This document shows positions 1 through 11,927 of a stretch of DNA of 64,000 bases, in pieces. A model generated the notes under the pieces. That model had not been told where the DNA came from and did not search any database. It saw only the letters and a program-made list of their open reading frames with translations. Source of the stretch: Chrysoporthe austroafricana. Its lineage: Eukaryota > Ascomycota > Sordariomycetes > Diaporthales > Cryphonectriaceae. Each line of letters starts with the position of its first letter. Position 1 is the first letter of the stretch. The translations under genes were made by a program, and so were the position numbers. The DNA is taken from contig JYIP02000003.1 in the NCBI GenBank assembly GCA_001051155.2, forward strand, positions 4,340,001 through 4,404,000, written 5' to 3'.

Positions 1-2578
1 CTGAGGAGGCTGTTGAGCGCAGCGAGGCGGACATCTCGGTGCTGAGCTATCGTAAGCAGCTCGATCAATATCTCCGCGGCTGATTCGCGCGAGACGAAAT
101 CAGAATTGTTGAGGATTCGGGCGAGGTATTTCACGGTTGTGACCTTCACAATAGACTGTGGCGGCGCATGTTGTGGCCGCGCGACCTCGCCAACCTTGAC
201 GTATGCCTGTTCCTCCAACCTTTCGCCAATAGCTTTGGCAAGATTTAAGAGTATCTGGTGCGCTTCCTTTGCTCTAAGCTTCTTCAGAAAGCCAACAGAG
301 AGAAGCTGCCTGTGCCACGCACTGGCATCCGGTCGGTCAATGATCGTCTGTACAAGTAGTCGCGACGCGAGTGCCGGTGCGTTGCTCCCGGCCAACATTA
401 CCACAGCTTCGTAAGACATGCGTTCCAGCATCTCATCATTTCGCGTGCGGTTTTGGATTCCTCGGTGTTCTGCCCCGAGCTGAAGTAGGTCACTCGTTGC
501 CTTCGCGAGAAGAGCTGGGCTTGAAGCCCGAAGCAGGCCCATGATCGGCTCCGATACTTGGCTGAGGAATTCGGGGTCTAGCCATCGAATGGCTGATAGA
601 AATCCTTCCCATACAATCGAATGAAGATCGCTTCGTTTCATCTTCGTTTTCTGATGCAAATATGCCAAGCGTGTCACTCGCAACTTATAGGCTAATCGGA
701 ATAGCACTTTGGTAGACTGCCAGTCATGCTCTTGAAAAGACGGTGACCGCTTAGCCATACGATACGTTTCGTACAACGTCTTTAAGATGCCATCAGCCTT
801 GGTTATTCTGTCTCTGACTGTACTCAAAGTCAAGGTAGCCGTAGATGGAAGGTCGAAAACTTCAGGGCCTGGTATGGCAGAAAGCAGCTGAACACCTTCA
901 TCCGTAAGCACCGATTGGCGGCCAATAATCCTCTTGACTGACAGCGGATCTTGCACGAAGCGCTGTTGCCAAAGAACGGTATCGCTGTAAGTGTCCAGAT
1001 CGCCAGTCGCTATCGCGTAAAAGACCGCGGCTTGTGCGAATGTGGCCCTAGCAGCCTGGTCCTGTGCGGCGGCCCCTTTCTTCCGAAGTTCATCGACAAC
1101 AAGCTTTGCCTTTAGTTGGACACTAGAATCATAGTGTTGAAGCAATGTCAACAATAGATCGACATTGAAGTTCCTCTGCGATACCACATCCTGAATGTAG
1201 AGTATCGAGGTTGTGGGCGCTCGAAGGAAGCTATATTCCGCGTTGACGTGGCAGAGCTTCTTCAGCATTTCGATACTTTTTTCAGTCTCGACGTGATAGA
1301 AGACTTCTCTTGGCCAAGTAATTTTGGCAAGAGGTGCAAAGTTATCATCGGTGAAGATATCAACACCCTTTTCGGGGACATAGAGGCAGTACAGGCGAAG
1401 AAGGCGTGATCTCAACTTCTCAGGAATTTCTCGCGACGCGTTGAGATAGTCGTGAGGGAGACTGCGGGAAGATCCAGCTAGGCCAATTCGCATGCCAAGC
1501 ACCAAAAGATCTTCGTATAAGTCGGGTTGCTTCTTCCACCCACGCAGAGCGATAGACCACAGCTCGCCAGCCCGATCTCTGCGCGTTTTCGAATTCTTGG
1601 CAAGGATCTCCAGACCAAGCTTGACCAGGGAGTGTATTTCGGGATCTAAGTGACCATCTGCGTGTCTCCTTTTGACCAATCGTAGCACAATGGGAAGCAA
1701 AATCTCTAACTCGGCAGTGCTTCCCCAACGCTGATCGGAGATCTCCCCCTCAAGCCGCCCGTGCAGGGCTCTGATGGCGAATTCTTTGTCGTTGAGCAAG
1801 AAGGTTTCATAAGAGCGATCCATATCCTCTTGAGGTGTATCACCGAAGAGATGCGCGTCCGCACGTTTCCTGAACAATGCCGGGTGACCTCGTACTAGTT
1901 TGGGCATGTCTCGCCACCTGAACAGTGGGTTGGATTGGTCACGAGAGTCGAGCACCTCCTCAACAAACTCAGAAGAACAGGCTGGTAGCATTTTGGCGTA
2001 GAGCTGTTGAAGGGGCCGTTTGTCACTGCTTCGTACATTCGGGGGGGAAGAATAGACACCAGGCAAGAGCCCTCTCAGGAGGTTTTCGACGGCCTTCTCG
2101 CGGTCGGTAGACTTCATCCCACGACGGGTGCAGCTGATTGAGGTGCATAACGCTTTGACGGCTGCGACAGAACTCTCGGAGAAGATTCGAATCAGGGATT
2201 GTGTGTTTCCTAACGCATTCCACAGTGATTTGTTGCGCTTGGAGGGACGTTTGCCCAATTCTTTGATAGCTGCTAGGGGTATGTATGCGCTTTTCTCGTA
2301 ACTCAAGCTCATGTTTATTACATCATAATGCCGAGACCATGAGAGAAATATTCTGTGACGCAATCAGAATTTGTTGTGGTTATGTTTTGTGAAGTGGATG
2401 GGACATACTTGAAGACGAGGGGCTGTAAGACTTCTTGCTCAACAGCATCCAAAATTGCCCCACATATGACAACATCATGGTATCCCGAATCAACACGCAA
2501 TTCATTGAGATACTTGACAACGTCTCCGCCTTTGACCTCTCCTTCGATACGAGAGATATCAAGAGTGATCGACGTCAT
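1..2578 (-). CDS. Large helical-repeat (HEAT-like) hypothetical protein, 3' end outside window
   Basis: Two exons are visible: 2578-2409 and 2352 running off the left edge, with a 56-bp intron (donor GTATGT, CTGAT branch-like site, acceptor CACAG) that keeps frame. At least 840 residues are encoded and no stop is reached. The start is the ATG of MTSITLDISRIEGEVK. The protein is rich in amphipathic helices, and its last visible segment (ILIELLTIAQ, then RDVRLAALNSLL) looks like a HEAT/ARM repeat, so a scaffold role is conceivable. I see no catalytic motif, signal peptide or membrane segment and do not recognise the family. What is seen: a long open frame with coding-like composition. What is inferred: the helical-repeat fold. 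The reading frame and intron are well supported; the function is unknown. Confidence 0.68.
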
Positions 2579-3225
2579 GGTAGCTCGCGTTGTGATCTCT
2601 GACGGTGAGCCAGTTGTTGCTGAGCGTATGCGCCCCTGAAATTCAAGAGGCATAACGGTCGTGACAGAAGTAGATCGTCGCGGTCTCCCGAATTGAGAGA
2701 GAGAATAATATATGTCTCTTTGCAATCAGCAGATGTGGAGAAGCGGCGCAGCAGTGAAGATGAAGAGTCATACCGGTATTGCCAAGGCTGCCAGGTATTC
2801 ATTACGTAATTATCACGATGTTTGTTAGCTATGGTCCGTCCTATATCTTAGAAGCTTTAGGCAACATTACCTCTGAATCTAGGTACAAATACTCGAACGC
2901 CGGGTACAATGTTGCGGGCGTAGACCTCTTTTCGCATATCTAAGCAGACTCTATATTATTACGCCAGCGTCGTTTTAAAAAAGAGATGGAAAAGCTACAA
3001 AAAGGCATTCATTGAACTTGATATTTTGCAAATCGTCTTAAAAACACACTCCTGGATCAGCGAATTAATCAGGTCGTAATAAGCATATATTTAATGACTT
3101 CGGAAAAGACTACCAAGTATAGAATGAATAGAGATTTACTGTTGGCGTGCAAAGAAGTCCCATCCCAAAGACGTCCCATCCCGAAATTACGACAATCTCA
3201 TCCACTCACGTTGGAGAGATCAAAT
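2579..3225. other. Intergenic, AT-rich
   Basis: This stretch separates the upstream end of the edge gene from the stop of the next minus-strand gene. It is AT-rich with only short open frames that are not coding-like. It probably holds the promoter of the edge gene and the 3' untranslated region of the hypothetical gene at 3226-3861. I see no RNA gene or repeat. Confidence 0.5.
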
Positions 3226-3861
3226 TTATGAATCCGAGTCATACAGAAATCCGAGGTCGACATGTCCCAAGCCATACACGTAGAACAGATAAGAGCCATG
3301 GCTCGAGATCTCGTTAGAGTTCTCCTCAAACTCGCAGCCAAGAGACTGCTCCAGACATGGTATATCAGAACTGACTGAGAGATCGTTGGGGTTGTACGGT
3401 GGGATTGCATCCGCCGAGCAGTACAACTCACCAACAGCAGTATGTTTTTGCTGTTCCTTCGCGAATTTGTCAATGTAACTGATGCTGTCTGAAGGCGTGA
3501 CGGAGATGGAATCCTTCCACATGTGGTTGTTACATTCCTGGGGAGGGGCCATCTCCGGGACGAAGTTCGCCCACTGGTTTGAGTTGTAGAACTGGCTCGG
3601 AGACGTTCTGTCAACACCGCCATTTTGCGCAACGATGAGGGCGAGCTGGTCAGGATGAGAGTGAGAGCAAGTGCTCAGAGGCCTCGGTCGAGAGACGGAG
3701 CGCTCAAGAATCTCGCAGCAAACATCCTTGAAATTGATTTCAGGGTATTCCGCTTGAACTTTCAAGTGAGCATCTTGCAGATCCTCACTGTCCGCCCAAA
3801 TGGTCTCAATGTAGTCGCCGAGGGCGTCGTTGTGTACGAAGGTCAACTGCGGGATAGCCAT
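3226..3861 (-). CDS. Hypothetical protein, 211 aa
   Basis: A single uninterrupted frame runs from an ATG (MAIPQLTFVHNDALGDYIET) to a TAA. The product is acidic and soluble, without signal peptide or transmembrane segment. The first 55 residues look folded (alternating hydrophobic and acidic residues, with a CC pair near residue 48), the middle is polar and Ser/Pro-rich, and the tail carries a hydrophobic patch (SYLFYVYGLGHVDLGFLY). I do not recognise the family. An overlapping 144-residue frame on the same strand is shifted and less coding-like. The gene is probably lineage-restricted; it could instead be a fragment of a longer gene with missed introns. Confidence 0.5.
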   Translation of the reverse strand: MAIPQLTFVHNDALGDYIETIWADSEDLQDAHLKVQAEYPEINFKDVCCEILERSVSRPRPLSTCSHSHPDQLALIVAQNGGVDRTSPSQFYNSNQWANFVPEMAPPQECNNHMWKDSISVTPSDSISYIDKFAKEQQKHTAVGELYCSADAIPPYNPNDLSVSSDIPCLEQSLGCEFEENSNEISSHGSYLFYVYGLGHVDLGFLYDSDS

Positions 3862-4669
3862 GGCAGCTGGAAGAATGACTGAATCAAATGAGATGATGAG
3901 TTGATGAGTTCAGTATAAGTTGTGAGCAATGTGTGAGCAATGTGTTACTGTATGCGAGATTTGTCTGTGCAAGACTGATTCTCCTCGATATACGGACAGC
4001 TAACGAGAATTTATAATTGTAGTCATAATGATCGAGGCCAAAGGATCCTGATCTCATGGTTAAACGAAGTTTATCATCGATACACCTACTGTTCTAGTCA
4101 AGGCACTTAGTGTAGACAGTGAAAGGCATAGTTGTAGCAGCGGGATGGAGGCCATCACTGGACGACAAAGGGTGGTAGTCAACCACGCACAACAATGAGC
4201 TCTTCATTCATTTGGTTCATTTGGCCACATGGTATTATGAACTTACAATCTTGTTACGAGGCGTCCTCGTCCTTTACGACGATCAGTTTCGTATTGAGCA
4301 GCATAGAGGAATCTCAATGTGTAAGTCAGTAGCAATCGTATTTCCCTAATATTTGTGAACGCACTGAAAACCACGGATCCTAGTGAGGGACACAGAGATC
4401 GGCGGTAGGAGCTATCTAGATAGTGTTTGTATGGATGAATGACATGTAATAAGTGCATAGTATACCTGCTTCTTAGGTGGTTTAAGAGTGTAAGCACACT
4501 ATGATGGTGCTAGACTAGAAAGATGTGCTAATCAGGCGCAAGCCAGCCTCCCCACCGTCAAGTCTCAGTCCTTAGGAGCTGCAAGAAAAGAAAGAGAAAA
4601 TAGTTCTTTTTTCCCCCACTCATCAATTGTTGTTTGGGAGAGAGCGGCTGGGGTGTGTTAATTGCACCC
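3862..4669. other. Intergenic
   Basis: No coding region is supported here. Just upstream of the 211-aa gene there is a short tandem duplication (TGTGAGCAA twice, about 3920-3941). The rest is unremarkable, moderately AT-rich DNA that likely contains the promoter of that gene and the 3' flank of the two-exon gene to the right. Confidence 0.45.
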
Positions 4670-5845
4670 TCAATGCCGGCTGTGATAACTTCGACTATGG
4701 TATGAGCGAGAAGAGGAGGCATGATGGCTCCGCCCACTGGAAGAAGAGGATGCCTGGATGCTCTGGCTTCTTGACAACGCGATTGCTGAGTGAGCCCTGC
4801 GATTCCACGCATCACACGCGCCATCGCCCTTGAAGTAGGGATTGTGAGCTCCAGGAAGTAGTGTCTCCATCGCACCCCTAATCTCACCACTCATGCCCGT
4901 ATACCTAGGCTTAGCGCTGTCTTCCTGCCTTTTCTCCTGTTGCCTGCGAGCCTCAATTTTGTCTTGGATGATCATATCCCACTTGTCGCGAAATGCAATA
5001 AAGTCCTCCCTCAGACCGATTTCCGCCGTGTTGTAGGGACCTGTCAAGGTCGCCTCATGGTATCTGTCCTCGATGGCATCTTTGTCCCTCTGCATTGCCA
5101 TGACATTATCATGGGAGACATCTTGCTGGTGTCTGCTTCTCCAGTCCTGAATCTGCCGTTTGAGGTCAAGGAGGATCGTCCGTACCGGAAGGAGAGTCTC
5201 GCTACTCGTCTCCGTAGAGGTATCGCATCCAGGACAGAACCGACCGAGCCCTTTCCCAGGAACCGCCACCCATTTCCAATCGTCAGAGGGCGCATTACCT
5301 GTAGAAGGCCGGTCACACACGACATCGCCACTTCCCCAACGTTGGGCGACGCATCGTTGTATGCGGATGTGTGCCTCCCATCCACCTGGCAGAACCCATT
5401 GGCCATTCATCTTCCTGTTGTCAGGATGTCTGCAAAGTAGATACGCCGGGTAGCTTTTTGATATGATCAGTTAGCAGAGGCTCCCTGATTCACTTGATAT
5501 CGCTAGCAAGAGATTGGATGGCGTTGAAAGACGTGTGCAGGAACGAGAAGTCGGCATACCGATATAGACACATCTTGATGCTTACGAGTGCTTGATCGTC
5601 TTAAGAAATTCTGTAATGTCTAGCGTGCCGCACATCAACCGACCTGGATGATCGCGAACGTGGCATCCGTGTAGAGAGTTAAGAGGTGTACTGAAGCTCA
5701 CAAGAGGTCCTTCTTTATAGTAGGACACGAAATCATGGTTCACTGCAGATGGGAAATCGTGTCTGCCGATGTGGTACAGGAGCACGCTATACACATGATA
5801 TAGGTTACCAAAGGAATCTAGTGCTTTGCAAGGCCATCGTCTCAT
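4670..5845 (-). CDS. Hypothetical two-exon protein with Ser/His/Arg-rich tail
   Basis: Exon 1 (5845-5586) ends in ...TLDITEFLKTIKHS at a GTAAGC donor. Exon 2 resumes in frame at either 5453 (after AAAAAG, with a CTAAC branch site close by) or 5429 (after TTTGCAG); both keep frame, giving about 331-339 residues. Exon 2 encodes MNGQWVLPGGWEAHIRIQRC, several cysteines in the first third, a charged helical middle (IQDKIEARRQQEKRQEDSAK) and a low-complexity tail with SRSYHSRSYHSRH. No signal peptide or known domain is recognised. The frame-preserving junction supports one gene rather than two unrelated frames. The start is uncertain because a further upstream exon is possible. Confidence 0.42.
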
Positions 5846-7118
5846 TGAGGAGGCACGGTGTGAGACATTGAAAAATCACAAGATACGCTTCGGCCCGAGG
5901 AGAGCGTCTAAAGCCCAAGTCCAACACCCTTGTACTTTTCGCCCGAGGAATAGTTGAGGTCTCTAGTGATTTCCTGGCAAGTTACCCCCTAAAGAACGGC
6001 CCCGAAAGTAAATGGAAACATATTACAACGTTACTAAACGAGGTCATCGCCCCTTTTGCCCCTTTCGAACATCTGCGTTCTCTGTTAATGGGTGAAATAT
6101 GTTCTGACTTGCACAGTCATACAAATATAGACAGATCAGTATTGGTACGTACCATGACTAAGTCGCAGTGACACCTACGCGGACTCACCTTGAGCAGTGC
6201 TCTCTAAGCGCTAGCCCTCTCACCTACCTATCTGAGTATGTGCCTCTCTCCTTAGGCCAAGCTCTCCTTCACTTCAAATATTAAACCGGCCTCACTCCTT
6301 ACAGGGCTCCTCCATCGCACAGCTGCCGTGCCCGCCCTTAGAAGGAGAAGGCCTCGGTGTCCATTCTTGAACCCTCTTTATGTCTGTTCGCCAGTCAGCC
6401 TCTTTGACAGCGGCGGAGCTGCGACCTTGGAGCCGCGAACGATACTCGCCGGTGAAGACGCCCTTGGGGCGCTGCAGGATTATATCCTCGCGGGAGTTGT
6501 GAGTAGAATTGCAAGCGACAGGCATCTTTTTTTGGACTGTTTAGGACGTGGTGGTGCTTCTGTGACTGGATCTAAAATCTCCTCGATTCACTAGGAGGAA
6601 CTTTGGTCAGAAAGGGTCTTCAGGAACACGGTGCCCAGATGGGAGAAATTCAACATTTTTATTCCTATATTGCATACAATACTAGCCTTAGGCCACGGGT
6701 GTTTTCAGTCCACCTGTTCGCTAGTAACGCCTTTTCTGAAATGCAGCAGGTGTCCTTGAGCGCACACAACAGGGCATGATGCTCCATGCCGTGCCTTTGA
6801 CCCTCGAGCCATCTAAGAATACAATGCAGTGCTTTTCGCCACGCAGACCAGAATCCAACAAAGCGCAACGCGACCTCCGGTTCTGGTGCGGTGGCCAATG
6901 GGTCTTCATGCCGGGCTGGGAGAGGGCCAGGCCATCCTCCTCGGTATACCGCCATCACCCAATATCCTGGCCTTGACTTGCCACGCTTGATACAGACAGT
7001 GCTGAATCTCCAGAACCTCATCACCACCTATCCGAGAGCCTGTACATCTAGACCGGAAAATCGACGTCGTTCAGAGCAGGAGCCGCCAGAGCCCCTCTCC
7101 CAACCTCGCTCTTCTCCT
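5846..7118. other. Intergenic, no supported gene
   Basis: About 1.3 kb with only short frames on both strands (longest about 120 codons, lacking coding character and overlapping each other). It presumably contains the promoter of the two-exon gene and the 3' region of the small membrane protein gene. I see no tRNA or repeat. Confidence 0.45.
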
Positions 7119-7520
7119 TCATTCCTCCACGGGCACCTTTCCCGGCTTCTGCATCAGCACCTCGGTATAGCTCCGCGCCAGCTCGCCGTGCCTCGTCGAC
7201 ACCCACCACGTGAACAGGCCGGCCAGCAGGAACGCGCCCACCCACACCACCACCAGCTTCTTCGACCGCCGCGGCGGCCGCGCGTACGGGCTCCAGAACT
7301 TGCTGCTCCCGATCCCGACCCCGGCCATCGACAACGAGGAGGAGAGCCTCTTGTTCCTGTTATTCTTGTTGTTTCTGCTGCTCTTGCCGCCGCCGTGGCT
7401 GCTGTGGTATCCACCGCCCGGCAGGATCCCGTCCCCGTACGTCGTCGCGCCGCCTGGGGTCGTCCGCGTGCGCGTGTCTCTGATCAGGGAGAGGGGGAGC
7501 TGGGCGGGTTGCGCGGGCAT
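7119..7520 (-). CDS. Small single-pass membrane protein, 133 aa
   Basis: The frame opens with an ATG (MPAQPAQLPLSLIRD) and ends in KVPVEE. The first 85 residues are polar, Gly/Ser/Asn/Arg-rich and probably disordered. A cluster of positive charge (RPPRRSKK) is followed by one hydrophobic helix, VVVWVGAFLLAGLFTWWV (about residues 89-106), and then a short tail of about 27 residues. The positive residues before the helix suggest that the N-terminus stays in the cytosol. I do not recognise a named family. GC content and third-position bias are high, unlike the flanks, which supports real coding sequence. Confidence 0.58.
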   Translation of the reverse strand: MPAQPAQLPLSLIRDTRTRTTPGGATTYGDGILPGGGYHSSHGGGKSSRNNKNNRNKRLSSSLSMAGVGIGSSKFWSPYARPPRRSKKLVVVWVGAFLLAGLFTWWVSTRHGELARSYTEVLMQKPGKVPVEE

Positions 7521-8114
7521 GGGCCTCGTTGCGGTTCGTAGGCCGTGTCGGACCTTTGGTCGTCTCGATTATGCGATCTTTCGTGTGAATCTCGTCAGGT
7601 TCGGACGAATTGGTTGTGGTCGTGTTTGTGGTGTTTCTTTTGGTGGGATTGCTTGAGGTTAATTATCCGGGGAAGGGTTGCATATGACGACACCCCTGTA
7701 TGTGGGCCTACTGGTCTATTCTGCGCACTCCGGCAACATCCCCCCAAGATATACACACATTTATATTAGAAGAAGCGGGGAAAAAAAAGGAAGACGAGCA
7801 GTAGAGGACTGAATGTTGGGACTCTTGTCAAGTTAGTGACGGACTCAATCCAAGAATAATAGATGCATTATCAGCCGTTGTATGCGAAACGGATACTTGT
7901 TACGAATGCAATACGGACGTACACAAACAACCCTCTCTTCATTATCAATGCTTCGTAGAACGACTGCACTACCCAGCGTTTCCCACGACCCATCCCCACC
8001 CACGGGCCTAATGCCACATAGCCAGAGACCAAAAATTCTGTAGATGCTACACAATCCTGGATGACACAAGACAAAAGGAAATTCGGATCGGGCATCGATA
8101 TCGGTATGACAGCT
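7521..8114. other. Intergenic between small membrane protein and Mug190-like gene
   Basis: Both flanking genes are on the minus strand, so this is the promoter of the small membrane protein gene and the 3' untranslated region of the Mug190-like gene. No supported coding frame is present. Confidence 0.45.
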
Positions 8115-11100
8115 CTACACCTCGGTCTCAACGTCCGGCTTCCGCCCGCTTAGAGATCCGACCTTGGTGAGCCTACGTACGGCAAACTTGGCCTCGTCTT
8201 TCGCAAATTGGACATTGCGCATTGGTTTCCTGTCGTTCATCGGATCAGCTGTTTGTCCTCTGAGAATAGCCGCAGCTGGCCTGGACTTACCACTGCATCA
8301 AGCCCCGGTGCTGGCGGTGCAGATCCCGACTCTTCTCCTGGTACTCCTTGTACTTCTTGACCGGGTTCTTGCTCGACTTGCCGCTTCCAGTGCTCTTTAT
8401 GGAGGACGGCGAGAGCGGGCTTCCTGGAGCGCTGTTGCTGTTCATTGACTCCCGCGGCGTGCCAGCGCGCTCACCCTGGCTGGCGGTAGTCGGGTCTGTG
8501 GAAGCATCCGTGATGCCGAGGTCGACGCCACTAGACGACGAGTCGTCCTCGTCCTCATCCTCATCTTCATCTTCATCGCCCGCACCGTTCGCCCCCATCA
8601 TCTCTGCAGGGTTCTTGCCAAACGTCCCGCTCCAGTCCGTACCGTCCTTCGCCAACCACTTCTCCTTGTCTTTCTCGTCCGCCTGGGCGAGGACATCCCG
8701 ACCCTGAGTGAGACTGGCGTCGTGCAACTTCTGAATGCTCGGTGGGATCTTTCCAACGACGTGTTCTGTTCTCACGCCCTCGGCAAAACAGGCCTCCCAC
8801 GATTCAATCGTCTCGCGGGAGTCATTGTCACTCACAAACTTGAGGTGATCGCGATCCGTACCGGGCTTGAAGCGGCCACGGAAGTGCAGCCGGCCTACCT
8901 CCTCGATCCTGAGGTCAGGAACCTCGCGGTAGTTCGCTTCCGTGATGTAATTCTGACTCAGCCGCAGGCCGTTGTTACACCGCCAGATGGGGATATCAAA
9001 TTCCTTATCCTCAAGATCAACGAGGTCCTGCAGCCATATAGACGCAAAGGCGTCGGCATGCCGCTTGCCGCTGGGGTGGAACTCGAAGAAGACGGGAGAG
9101 CGGTAACGATAGCGAACGGGGAGGCGGACTCGGCCGGTGATCGGAATGGATGTTGTTCCGTCGTCGTTCTTGGTGACCGTACGGTCGGTTAGGTCCCAAG
9201 TAAGGCTGCCGTCCTCGCCCTTGGTGCACTTCTCGCTCTTGACTGTCGCGGAGCTACCGCCTGTGCGGAGCTTCAGCTTCGTGTGCGATGAACCGCCATA
9301 GTTGATGGCCTTGAGGGTGTCTGAGACGAACTCGAACGTGCCGATCTCGCCAAAGCCAAGCTGTGAAGGGGGGAGCTTGAGCTCGACGGAACGGAAGAGG
9401 AGACTGACGCGCATGCGTCCAAAGCCGATGCCACCGTCGAGGGGATACCACCGTGTGCTTTGGCTGCTAGTCAGGAGCACGTCGGAGAGCTTCAGGGGAA
9501 CCACTCCAATAATTGGGTCATGCTGGCGATTGCGCGAATCCCGAACCGTAACAGTAATAATGCAAGAACGCCAGTCTCGGATGAAGCGTTCTGTACCGGC
9601 CTCAAAGATGGGCTTGGATGAGACGACCTTTGTTCTTGTCTTGTACGCTAACTCGTCGTTGATGAGAATCGTGCAGTAAGAGGAAGGCAGCTTTTTGCCC
9701 GTCTCCTCCTTGATCTCGCCAGCCTCGGGCCTTGCAGGCTCGAACTCGCGTCCCTTCCTCTTACCTTGCGAGCCCTTGATATTAGCCAGCTCGAGGCTAA
9801 CGATCTGGTGGACGACAATGCTGACGATGCCGCTTGGCCACAGCGGGTCGGGAGGAGTGTGGACGACGGCATGCTCATGAGCTGTGTCGAGGGAGCCGAC
9901 ATCCCTCTGCAACTCCTTTTTGTCTTGCAGTTCCTTGGGAAGGTTCGGATCCTTGCCGTCCGTTCTGAGAGCCTTCCGGAATTGAGTTCGACCAAAGAAA
10001 CCAACCTCCCAGTGCAGCAGACCAGGCATCGTGCTTTCTGCCTTCGTACCTCTGAGGCTCGAGGTCTGCGGGAACATCTTGCCAGGGTGCTGGATCAGCT
10101 TCTGGATGCTTAGTTCCACCTTTCCAACCACGTCGTCCGCGGATGAGCGGTCGCTGTCCCAGAGCTCTAGAGAGAGTTGCTCATCAGCCTTGATGATGTC
10201 GGGCGTCACCAGCAGTGCGGCACATTCGGAGAAGATTGGGTTGAGGTCGTCCTGGATGACACGGGTGCAATACTGTGGTTTCCCGAACTTCGAGAAGGCT
10301 ATGCAGATGTATGGATCGGAGCCACCGCCCTCGCTACCTCTCTGATCCTGCTTCGACAAGCCGGTCGCCTTGTGGATCCGCACAAACAACACACCCAAAG
10401 CCTGTGTTTCTTTCGTGATGTCGTCTCCCTGGAGCATCTTGCCGATATCAAGCGTCAGTGACTTGGGGGCCACATACATCCCTGCTGCGGTGGCGATGGC
10501 CCAGTTCACGAAGTTGGAGATCAAGGGGAGGTTAAGGATATTGGCACCCTTCTCGATGAGTGGTATGCAGCTCGCCTGGACCTTAGGCAGGCCCATCAAC
10601 GTGAACGAAAGCGTCTTGATGAAGGGCGGATTGGGTGCAAGTGCGACGCGGATACGCGCAGTACACACCAGCCCATTGAGCTCGACCCAGATAGGGAAGG
10701 GAACGCCGAAGAGACCCTTCATGCCGAGGTAGAAGACCAGCTGCATCCCCATATTCTTGGCCTTTGAGGAGACATCGTTACCAGAAGGTAGAGAGTGATA
10801 TGCTATGGTCGCCTCGAGGTTGTAGAAGTCACCGCCCTCCTCGTCAGCAGCCAGCTCCTGCGGATCCTTAGTCTTAGCCTGCTGCTTTCGAATCTCATCC
10901 TTCAAGTCCTGAACGTGGCTGTCCGGGAGAGCGCGCAGGCTGAGGATCCTGACGGGGTTGCTCCCCTGCGATATATCGTTGACCTTCACGTTTTCGATGA
11001 CCCCGGGAACGGAGGCCTGCATGACGTCCTCTAGGGTGTCCGCAACGGCAGCAAACATGTCAGGATTGATCAGGCCCCAGATCAGACCCACCGCGGTGTT

Positions 11101-11927
11101 GAGCCATTCGACAGACTCCGGGATTAGGTTCACGACGGCCGTCTCGCCGCGCTTCTGCTCGCTAGACCACTCCGTGCCGCGACCCTGGCCGACGAGGTCC
11201 TTCACCCACAGGAATACCCCGGAGGCCACGCAGGCGGCCAGCGGGAACAAGCCCCACAGCGAGCCGCCGAACATCTTGCCCATGAACACGATGGCGAAGA
11301 AGATCCCCGCGCAGAGGACGTTTGCACGTGCCTCGATCGATGCGAACATGGGCTCGTAGCTCACGGAGGGCGTAGGGTGGAAGAGCACGTTGGTCTTCTC
11401 CCCGTGAATCGGGACATCGCTCGTAGTGCCAGGCTCGACAGGATCTGGCGGTGCCGTGACGTCCTGGGCATACCGGTACCCCTCGCCAGACTGGCTAGGA
11501 TCCGTCTTGATGGTTGTGTCCTTGCCCAAGTTGGCATTGGGGACGAAAAGCTGTCCATCTCACTCAGTACACATCTTTTACGCTGGGTGCTGTTTTTCTT
11601 CTTCTTTGGGGCGGGAAGTGCGCAGAGGCTTACGAGTGGATCCTTAGCCGACTTCATGGCGCTATTGTCCATGTCGTCAATCTCGACGTCCTTGCCAGTG
11701 ACGGGATCCCGGACTGTGCGCCGGTTCTTGCCCCGCTTCTGCGCCGCTTCCTGGTGTGCTTTCACCTCGTCGCCGGTCCTGCCCCTCTGCTTTGCCTCCT
11801 CGTCGATCTTGGCGTCGCGCTCCTTCTTCTCGATGTCCAGCCGCTCCATGAACTGCTTAATGTTGGGGATGCGGTTGGACCCGGAGTAGTGCTGTCCCGA
11901 CGGGACCACCGTCTCCTGGGTGTCCAT
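8115..11927 (-). CDS. Mug190-like SMP/C2 domain membrane-contact protein
   Basis: Three exons (11927-11634, 11550-8291, 8229-8115) join in frame to 1222 residues. Donors are GTAAGC and GTAAGT; acceptors are GACAG. The last exon replaces an apparent stop and adds QWKPMRNVQFAKDEAKF and the true end. Order of parts: a charged N-terminus; two close hydrophobic segments around residues 175-214 (LCAGIFFAIVFMG and LWGLFPLAACVASGVFLWV); an SMP-like lipid-transfer region (about 235-450); a first C2 domain (from GVLFVRIHKATGLS, about 490-595); a second C2-like domain (from GIVSIVVHQIVSLELA, about 680-800); then a region with an acidic EDEDEDEDED run near the end. This order is that of the fungal Mug190/tricalbin-like ER membrane-contact proteins. 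The expected role is tethering ER to another membrane and moving lipid. The family assignment is from domain order; the precise function is inferred. Confidence 0.82.

Noticed and set aside
4940..5453. Plus-strand frames opposite the two-exon hypothetical gene
   Set aside because: The minus-strand reading joins two exons in frame through a plausible intron, which the plus-strand frames cannot match.
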